From positions 133,245,035 through 133,309,034 of the forward strand of contig NC_062222.1 in the NCBI RefSeq assembly GCF_902686445.1: DNA of 64,000 nucleotides, read 5' to 3'. Shown here piece after piece: positions 10,981 through 20,596 of the stretch. The notes beneath the pieces are model-generated. The model did not search any database, was not told the origin of the DNA, and saw nothing but the letters and a program-made list of their open reading frames with translations. Made by a program: the position numbers and the translations under genes. How positions within the stretch are numbered: the first letter of the stretch is position 1; the number at the start of each line of letters is the position of its first letter. This stretch comes from Sciurus carolinensis (lineage: Eukaryota > Chordata > Mammalia > Rodentia > Sciuridae).

Positions 10981-13145
10981 CCTCCCTGGTCCTGAGGCAA
11001 TGTTGAGAACTTCACAACTCTGCACATGATTTATGAAGCTTATCTGACTTGGGTGCATGTGCTGTAGAAACTCACCTAACACAAATTGCTAAGTACATTG
11101 TCATCAAATCCTTTCTGTGTTCCCCTAAGCTCCACCGTTCCCCTGCAGTCCTGCTCACCCTCTAACTCTCTGTAGGACCAGGAGTTCAGGCCACACAGCT
11201 TCATCCAAACTATGCTCCAGCTGACCTTGTTCCTTCTGATTCCAGGGTGTCAGTCTTGCTGTCCTGATGTCCTGAATTTATCATTCATAGGTAGACAAGG
11301 TCCACTCCCTTATTTTTTAATTTAATCATCTTAATGGGCCTGAAAGCTTGGAATTTGTGCCTCCACATTATTCCCATTGGTAAATTTCAGAGAAAACATA
11401 CATGGCAGAGGCAGACATGGTCAACTTTGTGTCTTTCTGACTCTGGGCCCCATAGACTTTCCACCATGCTGCCTCTCCTGCAAACAGACCAAGGGCAGAT
11501 CCCATCTCTCCAGAGGAAGGCGTTTGTACTTCTATATGAAGTGGATTTTCAATTCCTCCCTCTCCCTCCCCAACCTCCTCCCCCATGAGGTCCAGCTTGC
11601 GGGCAGCTGCAGCTCATGGAAAATGAGCCTTCTGGAAATTGTACTGAGCACGGAAGAAAGACTTTGTCCTCCTCACCTTAATCTTGGCGCCTGCGCTTTC
11701 ACAATTCCTGCTTGGAAGGACATGAATCCACTTCTGCAAGCATCCGTCCCACTATTCCAGGGCCGCCTGGGGCTTGCCTGAATGGCCCAGGCCCACTGAG
11801 TTTGAGAGTCAGGAAATTGCTGGCTGCAGGGTCAGTTAGGCCTTTGTGGAAAAATAGCTCCCATTGTTCTGACCACAGAAAATAATATCTACAAATATCC
11901 TAAAGCTGCGTGCAGGAACAATAGCAGCACACAGTCCCACTGCCCCAGCCCCTACCCCACCTGGCTGGGCTTCACATGGACTCACTGAAAGGTTTGAGTT
12001 AACCAGGGAAACACCCCAACTCTGTGTGTGGTTTCCGCTTTCCCGAGATCTCAGCCTGCCGTGCTTTGTGCATGGGCAGTGACAGAGATTTCGGAGTGGA
12101 AAAGAGCTTGGTTCTAATTGTAGCCCCACTCCATCCCTTGATAGGTGTACCGCTGTGGGACGTGCTTCCAGCCTTCTGGGCTTTCCATCATGGGTGCACT
12201 CTGCTGGATGCTTTGCATGGTCTTATCGTGGACACCGGGACCCTGTAATTCTCAGAAGTGCATTTCCATGGCTCACTTGAGCAAGCTCCAGGGTTCTGCT
12301 CTGCACTCTGGCCCCCAGCTGACCAAACTCTCGCAGGTGTAGGAGACAGGAAGTCGCCCACACTGCCATTTGGCAAGCGGAAGCTTGTGGCCCTGCTGAT
12401 ACACCTAACAAGCTCCTTCAACACTGCAGGCCACCTCCAGGGAGCTGGTGGCTGTCGGCCGCTGTCCATCTCCACCTGAGGTAACCCCAGTGTCATCAGG
12501 ACACACCCCTGCAAGGGACGGCATGCAGTGGGCTGCCCTGTAGGGAGCAGGATGGGAGGGGGTGACAAACCCGACCCAGAGAAGACATAGAAACTCAAGG
12601 ATGGCAAACAGTGCCACAGATCCCAATTCAAAGCCCAGATTGAAGTGCCGATGTCTTGTCCAGAGGACTCGGGGACCCTCAATTTTACTACCTCAAATGA
12701 TGCTTACATTACCAGCTGGTACTTATAGTTGGTGACATTTTACTGTCGTCATTGTTTCCTCCAAATCTTTCTGTGGTAGAAATTTCATGGACTGACTGCA
12801 AACAGAGCCTGAATTACCTGTTAAGGCATGGTCCACGTGGGAAGAAGGCTGGCAGCCTCAGCTCCTCATTGTGCAAGGGTAGGAGACTTGGGGAGCTCAT
12901 AATAAATATTACATACGATTGGTTGTAAACTATCCTCCAAGCTATAAAGGTCACAGAATGTTCATTTTTTTGCTTCTTCATTTTACTATTTCATTTTGTC
13001 TTCTTCCCCACCCCCAGTCTTTTCTTCTAGTCCCCAAAGAGTAGGACAGAAACAGTGGAAGTCCAGCTGGGCAGGCAGGTGAAGCTGATTAGAATCTGAG
13101 GAAGCTGGACTCAACAAGTGGTTTTACTTGCTGAGTCATTGGATA
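10981..13145. other. Unique sequence, several chance-like frames
   Basis: About 2.2 kb without a recognised repeat. Open frames of 134 codons (plus, 11377-11781) and 164 codons (minus, 12188-12682) overlap frames on the other strand. They lack recognisable domains and show no sign of exon boundaries. Part of the stretch at 11,545-11,590 is polypyrimidine. Confidence 0.4.
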
Positions 13146-13150
13146 ACAGG

Positions 13151-13193
<43 letters not shown>

Positions 13194-13245
13194 CAATTCT
13201 TTCTCTCTCTCTCTCTCTGTTTCTTTCTTTCTCTCCCTCTTTCTT
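13151..13245. repeat. (CT)n / polypyrimidine microsatellite
   Basis: Nearly pure CT repeat with TTTC interruptions. It abuts the 3' end of the minus-strand B1-dID SINE, so it most likely grew from that element's A-rich tail, read as (GA)n/(GAAA)n on the SINE strand. Confidence 0.9.
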
Positions 13246-13414
13246 CATACTGGGGGTTGACCACAGGGATGCTTTACTATTGAGCTACAGTCTAGTCTTT
13301 TTTAAATATGAGATAGGGCCTTGCTACATTACTGAGGCTGATCTCAAACTTGTGAGCCTCTTGCCTCAGCCTCCAGAGTCACTGGTATTATAGGCATAAA
13401 CCACCAGACCCAGC
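13246..13414 (-). mobile_element. B1-dID dimeric SINE
   Basis: On the minus strand this reads B1-like monomer first ('gctgggtctggtggtttatg', 'ctgaggcaagaggctcacaa', 'tttgagatcagcctcagtaa') and then an ID-like monomer ending 'cctgtggtcaacccccagta'. The B1 + ID dimer is characteristic of squirrels, dormice and mountain beaver (established knowledge). It is Pol III-derived and non-coding. Confidence 0.85.
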
Positions 13415-13480
13415 TCTTCTGGTGACATTCAGAGTAAGCAGGAGACCTGGGGGTGATTTGGCAACTGATCAAGATAGAGT

Positions 13481-13493
13481 GAAAGGTCTTATT

Positions 13494-13496
<3 letters not shown>
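13481..13496. repeat. Target-site duplication of the full-length L1, left copy
   Basis: gaaaggtcttatttct is identical to 20581-20596. The last T merges with the poly(T) that represents the L1 poly(A) tail. A 16-bp perfect duplication fits target-primed reverse transcription. Confidence 0.95.
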
Positions 13497-13527
<31 letters not shown>

Positions 13528-13529
<2 letters not shown>

Positions 13530-13774
13530 TGTGAACAAATGGGATACATGTTCTTTCACTGTTTGTACATAGAGTAAAGGCATACCATTTGTGTAATCAT
13601 ACGTTTACATAGGGTGATGTTGGTTGATTCATTCTGTTATTTTTTTCCCCTTCCCCCCACCCCTCCCATCCCTCTTTTCCCTCTATACAGTCCTTCCTTC
13701 CCCCATTCTTGCCCCCCTCCCTAACCCTCACTCTAACCCTAAAACTAACCCCTCCCACACCCCATTATGTATCA
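13528..13774 (-). other. L1 3' UTR with G-rich, TTAGGG-like tract
   Basis: On the L1 strand, the segment corresponding to plus 13,640-13,765 is strongly G-rich. Around 13,719-13,752 it holds several ttaggg-like units (plus strand 'ccctaaccctcactc' and 'taaccctaaaactaacccc'). A polypurine, G-quadruplex-prone tract is a general feature of L1 3' UTRs. The region ends in 'acaataaaa', giving an AATAAA-like poly(A) signal directly before the tail. Confidence 0.85.
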
Positions 13775-16700
13775 TCATCCACTTATCAGCGAGATCATTC
13801 TTCCTTTGGTTTTTTGAGATTGGCTTATCTCACTTTGCATGATATTCTCCAATTTCGTCCATTTGCTTGCAAATGCCATAATTTTATCATTCTTTATGGC
13901 TGAGTAATATTCCATTGTATATATATGCCACAGTTTCTTTATCCATTCATCAACTGAAGGGCATCTAGGTTGGTTCCACAATCTGGCTATGGTGAATTGA
14001 GCAGCAATGAACATTGATGTGGCTGTATCTCTGTAGTATGCTGATTTTAAGTCCTTTGGGTATAGGCCAAGGAGTGGGATAGCTGGGTCAAATGGTAGTT
14101 CCATTCCAAGTTTTTTAAGGAATCTCCATACTGCCTTCCAGAGTGGTTGCACTAATTTGCAACCCCACCAGCAATGTATGAGTGTACCTTTTTCCCCACA
14201 TCCTCGCCAACACCTGTTGTTGCTTGTGTTCTTGATAATCGCCATTCTGATTGGGGTGAGATGGAATCTTAGGGTGGTTTTGATTTGCATTTCTTTTATT
14301 ACTAGAGATGTTGAACATTTTTCCATATGTTTGTTGATTGTTTGTAGGTCTTCTTCTGTGAAGTGTCTGTTCATTTCCTTAGACCATTTGTCGATTGGAT
14401 TATTTGTAGTCTTGGTGTTGAGTTTTTTGAGTTCTTTATAGATTCTGGAGATTAGTGCTCTATCTGAAGTATGATTGGCAAAGATTTTCTCCCACTCTGT
14501 AGGCTCTTTCTTCACATTGCTGATAGTTTCCTTTGCTGAGAGAAAGCTTTTTAGTTTGAATCTATCCCAGTTGTTGATTCTTACTTTTATTTCTTGTGCT
14601 ATGGGAGTCCTGTTGAGAAAGTCTGGTCCTAAGCCGACATGTTGAAGATCTGGACCTACATTTTCTTCTATAAGATGCAGGGTCTCTGGTCTGATTCCGA
14701 GGTCCTTAATCCATTTTGAGTTTAGTTTTGTGCACGGTGAGAGATATGGGTTTATTTTCATTTTGTTGCATATGGATTTCCAATTCTCCCAGCACCATTT
14801 ATTGAAGAGGCTATCTTTTCTCCATTGCATATTTTTGGCCCCTTTGTCTAGTATGAGGAAATTATATTTGTTTGGGTTTGTGTCCGTGTCTTCTATTCTG
14901 TACCATTGATCTACCTGTCTATTTTGGTACCAATACCATGCCGTTTTTGTTACTATTGCTTTGTAGTAAAGTTGAAGTTCAGGTATTGCAATACCCCCTG
15001 CTTCATTTTTCCTGCGAAGGATTGCTTTAGCAATTCTGGGTTTCTTATTCTTCCAGATGAATTTCATAATTGCTTGCTCTATTTCTGCAAGGTACATCAT
15101 TGGGATTTTAATTGGAATTGCATTGAATCTGTATAGCACTTTTGGTAGTATGGCCATTTTGACAATATTAATTCTGCCTATCCAGGAACATGGGAGATCT
15201 TTCCATCTTCTAAGGTGTTCTTTAATTTCTTTCTTTAGTGTTCTGTAGTTCTCATTGTAGAGGTCTTTCACCTCTTTTGTGAGATTGATTCCCAAGTATT
15301 TTATTTTTTTTGAGGCTATTGTGAATGGAGTAGTTTTCCTAACTTCTCTTTCTGAAGATTCATCACTTATGTATAAAAATGCATTGGATTTATGAGCATT
15401 GATCTTGTATCCTGCTACTTTACTGAATTCACTTATGAGTTCTAAGAGTTTTCTGGTGGAATTTCCTGGTTCCTCTAAGTATATAATCATATCATCAGCA
15501 AATAGGGATAGTTTGAGTTCTTCTTTTCCAATTCGTATCCCTTTAATTTCTTTGGTCTGTCTAATTGCTCTGGCTAGAGTTTCAAGGACGATATTGAATA
15601 GGAGTGGTGAGAGAGGGCATCCCTGCCTTGTTCCAGATTTTAGGGGGAATGCTTTCAGTTTTTCACCATTAAGAATAATATTAGCCATGGGCTTAGCATA
15701 GATGGCCTTTACAATGTTAAGGAACGTTCCCACTATCCCTATTTTTTCTAGTGTTTTGAGCATGAAGGGGTGCTGTATTTTATCAAATGCTTTTTCTGCA
15801 TCTATTGAAATAATCATGTGGTTCTTGACTTTAAGTCTGTTGATATGGTGAATTACGTTTATTGATTTCCTGATGTTGAACCAACCTTGCATCCCTGGGA
15901 TGAAACCCACTTGATCATGATGCACTATCTTTTTAATACATTTTTGTATGCGATTTGCTAAAATTTTGTTGAGAATTTTTGCGTCGATGTTCATTAAGGA
16001 AATTGGTCTGAAATTTTCTTTCCTCGATGTGTCTCTGTCTGGTTTAGGTATCAGGGTGATATTGGCTTCGTAGAATGAGTTTGGGAGGGTTCCCTCCTCT
16101 TCTATTTCATGGAATACTTTGAAAAGTATTGGAATGAGCTCTTCTTTAAAGGTTTTGTAGAACTCGGCTGAGAAACCATCAGGTCCTGGACTTTTCTTTG
16201 TTGGTAGGCTTTTGATGACTTCTTCTATTTCATTACTTGAAATTGGTCTATTTAAATTGTGCATGTCCTCCTCGTTTAGTTTAGGCAATTCATAGGTCTC
16301 TAGAAACTTGTTGATATCTTCGAAATTTTCTATTTTGTTGGAATATAGATTTTCAAATAGCTTCTAATTATGTTTTGTATTTCAGTCGTGTCTGTTGTGA
16401 TACTTCCTTGTTCATTCCGAATTTTGGTGATTTGGGTTTTCTCTCGTCTTCTCTTTGTTAGTGTGGCTAAAGGTTTATCAATTTTGTTTATTTTTTCGAA
16501 GAACCAACTATTTATTTTGTCAATTTTTTGTATTGTTTCTTTCGTTTCAATTTCGTTGATTTCAGCTCTGAGTTTAACTATTTCCTGTCTTCTACTACTT
16601 CTGGTGTTGGTCTGTTCTTCTTTTTCTAGGGCTTTGAGCTGTAGTGTTAGTTCATTTATTTTTTGAGTTTTACTTCTTTTATTAAATGCGCTCCATGAAA

Positions 16701-17615
16701 TAAATCTTCCTCTAAGTACGGCTTTCATAGTGTCCCAGAGATTTTGATACGATGTTTCTTTGTTCTCGTTTACCTCTAAGAATTTTTTAATTTCCTTCCT
16801 AATATCTTCTGTTATCCATTCCTCATATAATAGCATATTGTTTAATCTCCAGGTGTTGGAGTAATTTCTGTTTTTTGCTCTTTCATTTATTTCTAGTTTC
16901 AATCCATTATGGTCTGATAAAATACAAGGAAGTGTCTCTATCTTCTTGTATTTGCTAACATTAGCTTTGTGGCATAATATATGGTCTATTTTAGAGAAGG
17001 ATCCATGTGCTGCTGAGAAGAAAGTGTATTCACTCTTCGTTGGATGGTATATTCTATAAATGTCTGTTAAGTCTAAATTATTGATTGTGTTATTGAGATC
17101 TAAGGTTTCTTTATTCAATTTTTGTTTGGAAGATCTGTCCAGTGGAGAGAGAGGCGTGTTAAAATCACCTAGTATTATTGTATTGTGGTCTATTTGGTTT
17201 CTGAGATTGAGAAGGATTTGTTTGACATACATGGGTGAGCCACTGTTTGGGGCATAGATATTATGATTGTTATGTCTTGCTGATTTATGGTTCCCTTAAG
17301 CATTATGAAATGTCCTTCTTTATCCCTTCTGATTAACTTTGGCTTGAAGTCCACTTTATCTGAAATGAGGATGGATACCCCAGCTTTTTTGCTGGGTCCA
17401 TGTGCATGGTAAGTTTTTTCCCATCCTTTCACCTTTAGTCTTTGGGTATCTCTTTCTAAGAGATGAGTCTCTTGCAGGCAACATATTGTTGGATCTTTCT
17501 TTTTTATCCAATCTGCCAGTCTATGTCTTTTGATTGATGAATTCAGGCCGTTAATATTCAGGGTAATTATTGAGATATGATTTGTATTCCCGGTCATTTG
17601 ACTCATTTTATTCAT
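13775..17615 (-). pseudogene. L1 ORF2 (endonuclease-reverse transcriptase), two frameshifts
   Basis: Encodes the L1 enzyme that nicks target DNA and reverse transcribes L1 RNA. Three pieces are readable. Piece 1 is 17615-17190 (141 codons, endonuclease start, with CCLQETHL). Piece 2 is 17232-16330 (300 codons, GDFN near the start, then SKIDHILCHK and LSDHNG, the endonuclease active-site blocks). Piece 3 is 16288-13775 (837 codons, RT). In piece 3, [27 protein letters not shown] and FADD (residues 263-266, about 15,491-15,502) mark the RT palm. [14 protein letters not shown] begins the CX3CX7HX4C tail. Reading continues after an apparent 1-nt loss near 17,265 and another near 16,355. Catalytic motifs are otherwise kept and the terminal SLISG end is present. 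Confidence 0.95.
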
Positions 17616-17666
17616 TTATTTGCTTATTTTTGACACGACTTGGTTCCTCTTTATTTGAGAGTTCCT

Positions 17667-18681
17667 TTAGGATATCTCCTCCCTTTGCTGATTTGCTTCT
17701 TTGTTTTTCATTTCTTCTTCATGGAATATTTTGCTGAGAATGTTCTGTAGTGCTGGCTTTCTTTTTGTATATTCTTTTAGCTTTTGTTTATCATGGAAGG
17801 ATTTTATTTCGTTGTCAAATCTGAAGGTAAGTTTTGCTGGGTATAAGATTCTTGGTTGGCATCCATTTTCTTTTAGGGCTTGAAAAATGTTATTCCAGGC
17901 CCTTCTAGCTTTTAGGGTCTGGATTGAAAAATCTGCTGATATCCGTATTGGCTTCCCCCTGAATGTAATTTGGTTCTTTTCTCTCACAGCCTTTAAGATT
18001 CTGTCTTTATTTTGTATGTTAGGTATTTTCATTATAATGTGCCTTGGTGTGGGTCTGTTGTAATTTTGTGTATTTGGAGTCCTGTAAGCCTCTTGAACTT
18101 GATTTTCCATTTCGTTCTTCAGATTTGGGAAATTTTCTGAAATTATCTCATTGAATAGGTTGTTCATTCCTTTGGTTTGTTTCTCTAAGCCTTCCTCAAT
18201 CCCAATAATTCTCAAATTTGGCCTTTTCATGATATCCCATAGTTCTTGGAGATTCTGTTCATGATTTCTTACCATCTTCTCTGTTTGTTCGACTTTGTTT
18301 TCGAGGTTAAATATTTTGTCTTCAATATCTGAGGTTCTGTCTTCCAGGTGTTCTATCCTATTGGTTGTGCTTTCTATGGAGTTCTTAATTTGGTTTATTG
18401 TTTCCTTCATTTCAAGGATTTCTGTTTGGTTTTTTTTTCAATATCTCTAACTCTTTATTGAAATGGTCTTTTGCTTCCTGTATTTGCTCTTTTAACTGTC
18501 TATTGGTGCGTTCATTCAATGTCTGCATTTGCTCTTTCATTTCATCGTTTGCTTCCCTTATCATGTTGATTATGTACATTCTGAACTCCCTTTCTGACAT
18601 TTCTTCTGCCATGCTGTCATTGGATTTTATTGATATAACATCCAGATTTGTTTGAGGCATTTTCTTCCCTTGTTTTCTCAT
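17667..18681 (-). pseudogene. L1 ORF1 (RNA-binding chaperone), one frameshift
   Basis: ORF1p is the trimeric RNA-binding protein that packages L1 RNA. The first piece (18681-18412, 89 codons, starting MRKQGKKMPQTN) is a charged N-terminus and coiled-coil start. The second (18410-17667, 247 codons) continues the coiled coil with heptad-like LEDRTSDIEDKIFNLENKVE. It then has the RRM start RPNLRIIGIEEG, the basic segment RILKAVREK, FRGKPIRISADF, and the C-terminal domain with LYPAKLTFRFDNEIKSF. The pieces are joined across an 8-nt A run (plus strand T8 near 18,429-18,437), a typical slippage site. Total length of about 337 residues matches the family. Confidence 0.93.
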
Positions 18682-19085
18682 ATTGTTCAGGTATCAGTGG
18701 ACTGCAGAGATGTTGCAGATTTCCTCTATTGACTTATAATGTCCCTGAAGATTGCTAGTGTATCCCCTCTTATCCTTCAGTAGCCTGAAGTCTTAGAGGA
18801 AGTTGATACTTCGGTGTTCCCCTAGGTAGCTGCCTCTCTAGGGGTGGTGGTCTTCAGGTGGGGTATATTCCCTGCTAGAGGGCAGAGGTGCCTCTACTTG
18901 TTGACCAATGGTCATCCAAAGGGGAGCTAGACTGCGGGCTAAGGCAATGCCTGTTGGGCCTGTGTCTCTGGTTTTACTGTCTTTGTGGGAAAACCTCACT
19001 CTGCGGGGAAGACCCACCCGGTGGGGAGGTCTCACTAGTCCGTTCCCCTCCTAGAGGTTCTCCTCAGTCCACAACTACCGCCTGT

Positions 19086-20324
19086 GCAGGGCAGCCTTCC
19101 CAAGCAGCGTTTCCAGGGGCCTGGACCTACCTCCTGGGCTTGGGAGCCCTGCCCTTCGCAGACGAGTCTCCTTTGGTGGCCCCTCCTCAGAGAAGCTGCC
19201 CACAGTCCTGGAACCTTCGCTCCACCCCTCAGCTGGTCTCTGTGTAGCTCTTTCAAGAAAAGGTGCTTAGATCCCCGGCTCAGACCGTGCTTTGCACCTA
19301 ATCACTTGGCTATGCGACCCCTCCTCTGAAGAGTCACTTGGAGCCTCGTACATATGCTCCAAGCCCCAGTGACCCGTCACTCGTCTCTTCCTCCAGGCAG
19401 GTGTTCTGTGTGGGCGCTTGGAGACCAAGCCACTCACTGCGCACCTCCACCTCCTCAGGACAGCCCCCTCCCCGTTGTTCAGGCAGTTGCTGAATCCAAA
19501 TAGCTCGCCACCCAACTCTTTCTCTGGCAGCCCCCGGAGCCCTGGCAGATTGGTCCAAAAAACCAAAAAACCAAGCGGTGTGCTGCTCGGCCTCCTCTGC
19601 AAGGTCTCCCACTTTCCGAGCTCACTGTTCCAATGAGGGTAGATGTGTCTTGCTGCCTGGGCAGGGCAGCCTTCCCAGGGGCCCAGACCTACCTCCTGGG
19701 CCTGGGAGCCTCACCCTTCGTAGACGAGTCTCCTTAGGTTGTCCCTTCTCAGAGACGCTGCCTGAAGTCCTGGAACCTTCACTTCGCCCCTCAGTTTGTC
19801 TCTGTGTAGTTCATTCAAGAAAAGGTGCCTAGGTCCCTGGACCGGACCTTGCTATGCACCTAATCGCCTGGCTATGCGACCCGCCCTCTGAGCAGTCACT
19901 TGGAGCCTCGTACATATGCTCCAAGCCCCAGTGACCCGTCGCTCGTCTCTTCCTCCAGGTGTGGGCGCTTGGAGACCAAGGCACTCACTGCGTACCTCCA
20001 CCTCCTCTGGGCAGCCCCCTCCCCGTTGCTCAGGCGGTTGCTGGATCCAAACAACTCGCTGCCCCACTCTTTCTCTGGCAGCCGCTGGAGCCCTGGCAGA
20101 TCGCTTCAAAACCAAGCAGTGTGTCGCACAACCTCCCTTGCGAAGATCCCCGCTTTCCGAGTTCACTGCTCCAGCAGGGGAGGTGTGTCTTGCCGCCTGG
20201 GCAGGGGCAGCCTTTGCAGGCAACGTTCCCAGGGGCCCGGACCTCCCTCCTGGGCTTGAGAGCCTCACCCTTCGCAGACGAGTCTCCTTAGGTTAGAGAA
20301 TCTGCCCGCGGTCCTGGAAACTTC
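19086..20324. repeat. Tandem ~0.55-kb units in L1 5' UTR (about 2.2 copies)
   Basis: Three aligned starts carry gcagggcagcct-like sequence: 19,086, 19,661 and about 20,200 (plus coordinates). Shared landmarks are 'cgcagacgagtctcctttgg' at about 19,157, its counterparts near 19,720 and 20,274, 'ttggagcctcgtacatatgc' near 19,338 and 19,900, and 'tttctctggcagcc' near 19,519 and 20,070. Full copies are 575 and 539 bp. The third is a ~125-bp partial copy. Mouse L1s carry ~200-bp promoter monomers; this longer unit is a similar arrangement. Confidence 0.85.
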
Positions 20325-20560
20325 AATCCGCCATTTTTCGCTCCGCTTCGCTGTCCGTTTTTACCGCTCCGGCGGGGGAGGGGCGACCCGCCGAGTCACT
20401 GTACTTCACAAAGTTCTCTGCGTTCCAGGGCTACTGCCCCTTCGGGGACGCCTCCCCTATGGGAGAAACTCCCCGGGCGGCTTTGAGTTGGTCCCAAGTC
20501 ACTATCTCCTCTTTTGAATCTTGAGTCCTGGAGCAACATGAAATGCAGCCGCCCTCTAGT

Positions 20561-20570
20561 CCGCCATCTT
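20561..20570 (-). promoter_or_regulatory. YY1-type site at the L1 5' end
   Basis: Minus-strand aagatggcgg begins 11 bases from the element's first base. Human L1 carries a YY1 site (caagatggc core) at the same place, where it positions transcription start (established knowledge). Function in this lineage is inferred from motif and position. Confidence 0.7.
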
Positions 20571-20580
20571 GAACCTCCCT

Positions 20581-20596
20581 GAAAGGTCTTATTTCT
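20581..20596. repeat. Target-site duplication of the full-length L1, right copy
   Basis: gaaaggtcttatttct is identical to 13481-13496 and immediately follows the first base of the L1 5' UTR, showing there is no 5' truncation. Confidence 0.95.

Larger units (their letters stand above)
13497..20580 (-). mobile_element. L1: Full-length L1 retrotransposon
   Basis: Order on the minus strand: 5' UTR (20580-18682), ORF1 (18681-17667), 51-nt inter-ORF gap, ORF2 (17615-13775), 3' UTR (13774-13528) and poly(A) (T run 13496-13527, 32 bases without interruption). At about 7.1 kb it is longer than human L1 because of tandem units in the 5' UTR. The perfect 16-bp duplications and pure tail argue for recent insertion. 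ORF1 has one frameshift and ORF2 two, so it cannot supply intact proteins in cis. It landed 67 bp beyond the B1-dID SINE at 13,246-13,414. Confidence 0.95.
18682..20580 (-). promoter_or_regulatory. L1 5' UTR / internal promoter
   Basis: The GC- and CpG-rich 1.9 kb upstream of ORF1 contrasts with the AT-rich body. L1 transcription starts at the element's first base from an internal Pol II promoter. The far 5' end (20,325-20,580) is unique, 20,200-19,086 holds the tandem units, and 19,085-18,682 is a further unique part leading to ORF1. Small open frames here (for example 19035-19256 and 19852-20268) have no domain. Confidence 0.85.

Noticed and set aside
12188..12682. 164-codon minus-strand frame as a gene
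   Set aside because: Overlaps frames on the plus strand, has no motif, and composition (GC-richer) favours stop-poor chance frames.
13719..13752. Interstitial telomeric sequence (chromosome-fusion scar)
   Set aside because: The ttaggg-like units are imperfect, few, and lie at the homologous position in two L1 3' UTRs, so they belong to the element.
14157..17257. Plus-strand frames across 14,157-17,257 as genes
   Set aside because: They are antisense shadows of L1 ORF2, low in complexity and rich in F/I/L/S.
19086..20324. Host CpG-island promoter or satellite DNA
   Set aside because: The tandem units lie wholly inside the 5' UTR of the full-length L1, bounded by its target-site duplications.
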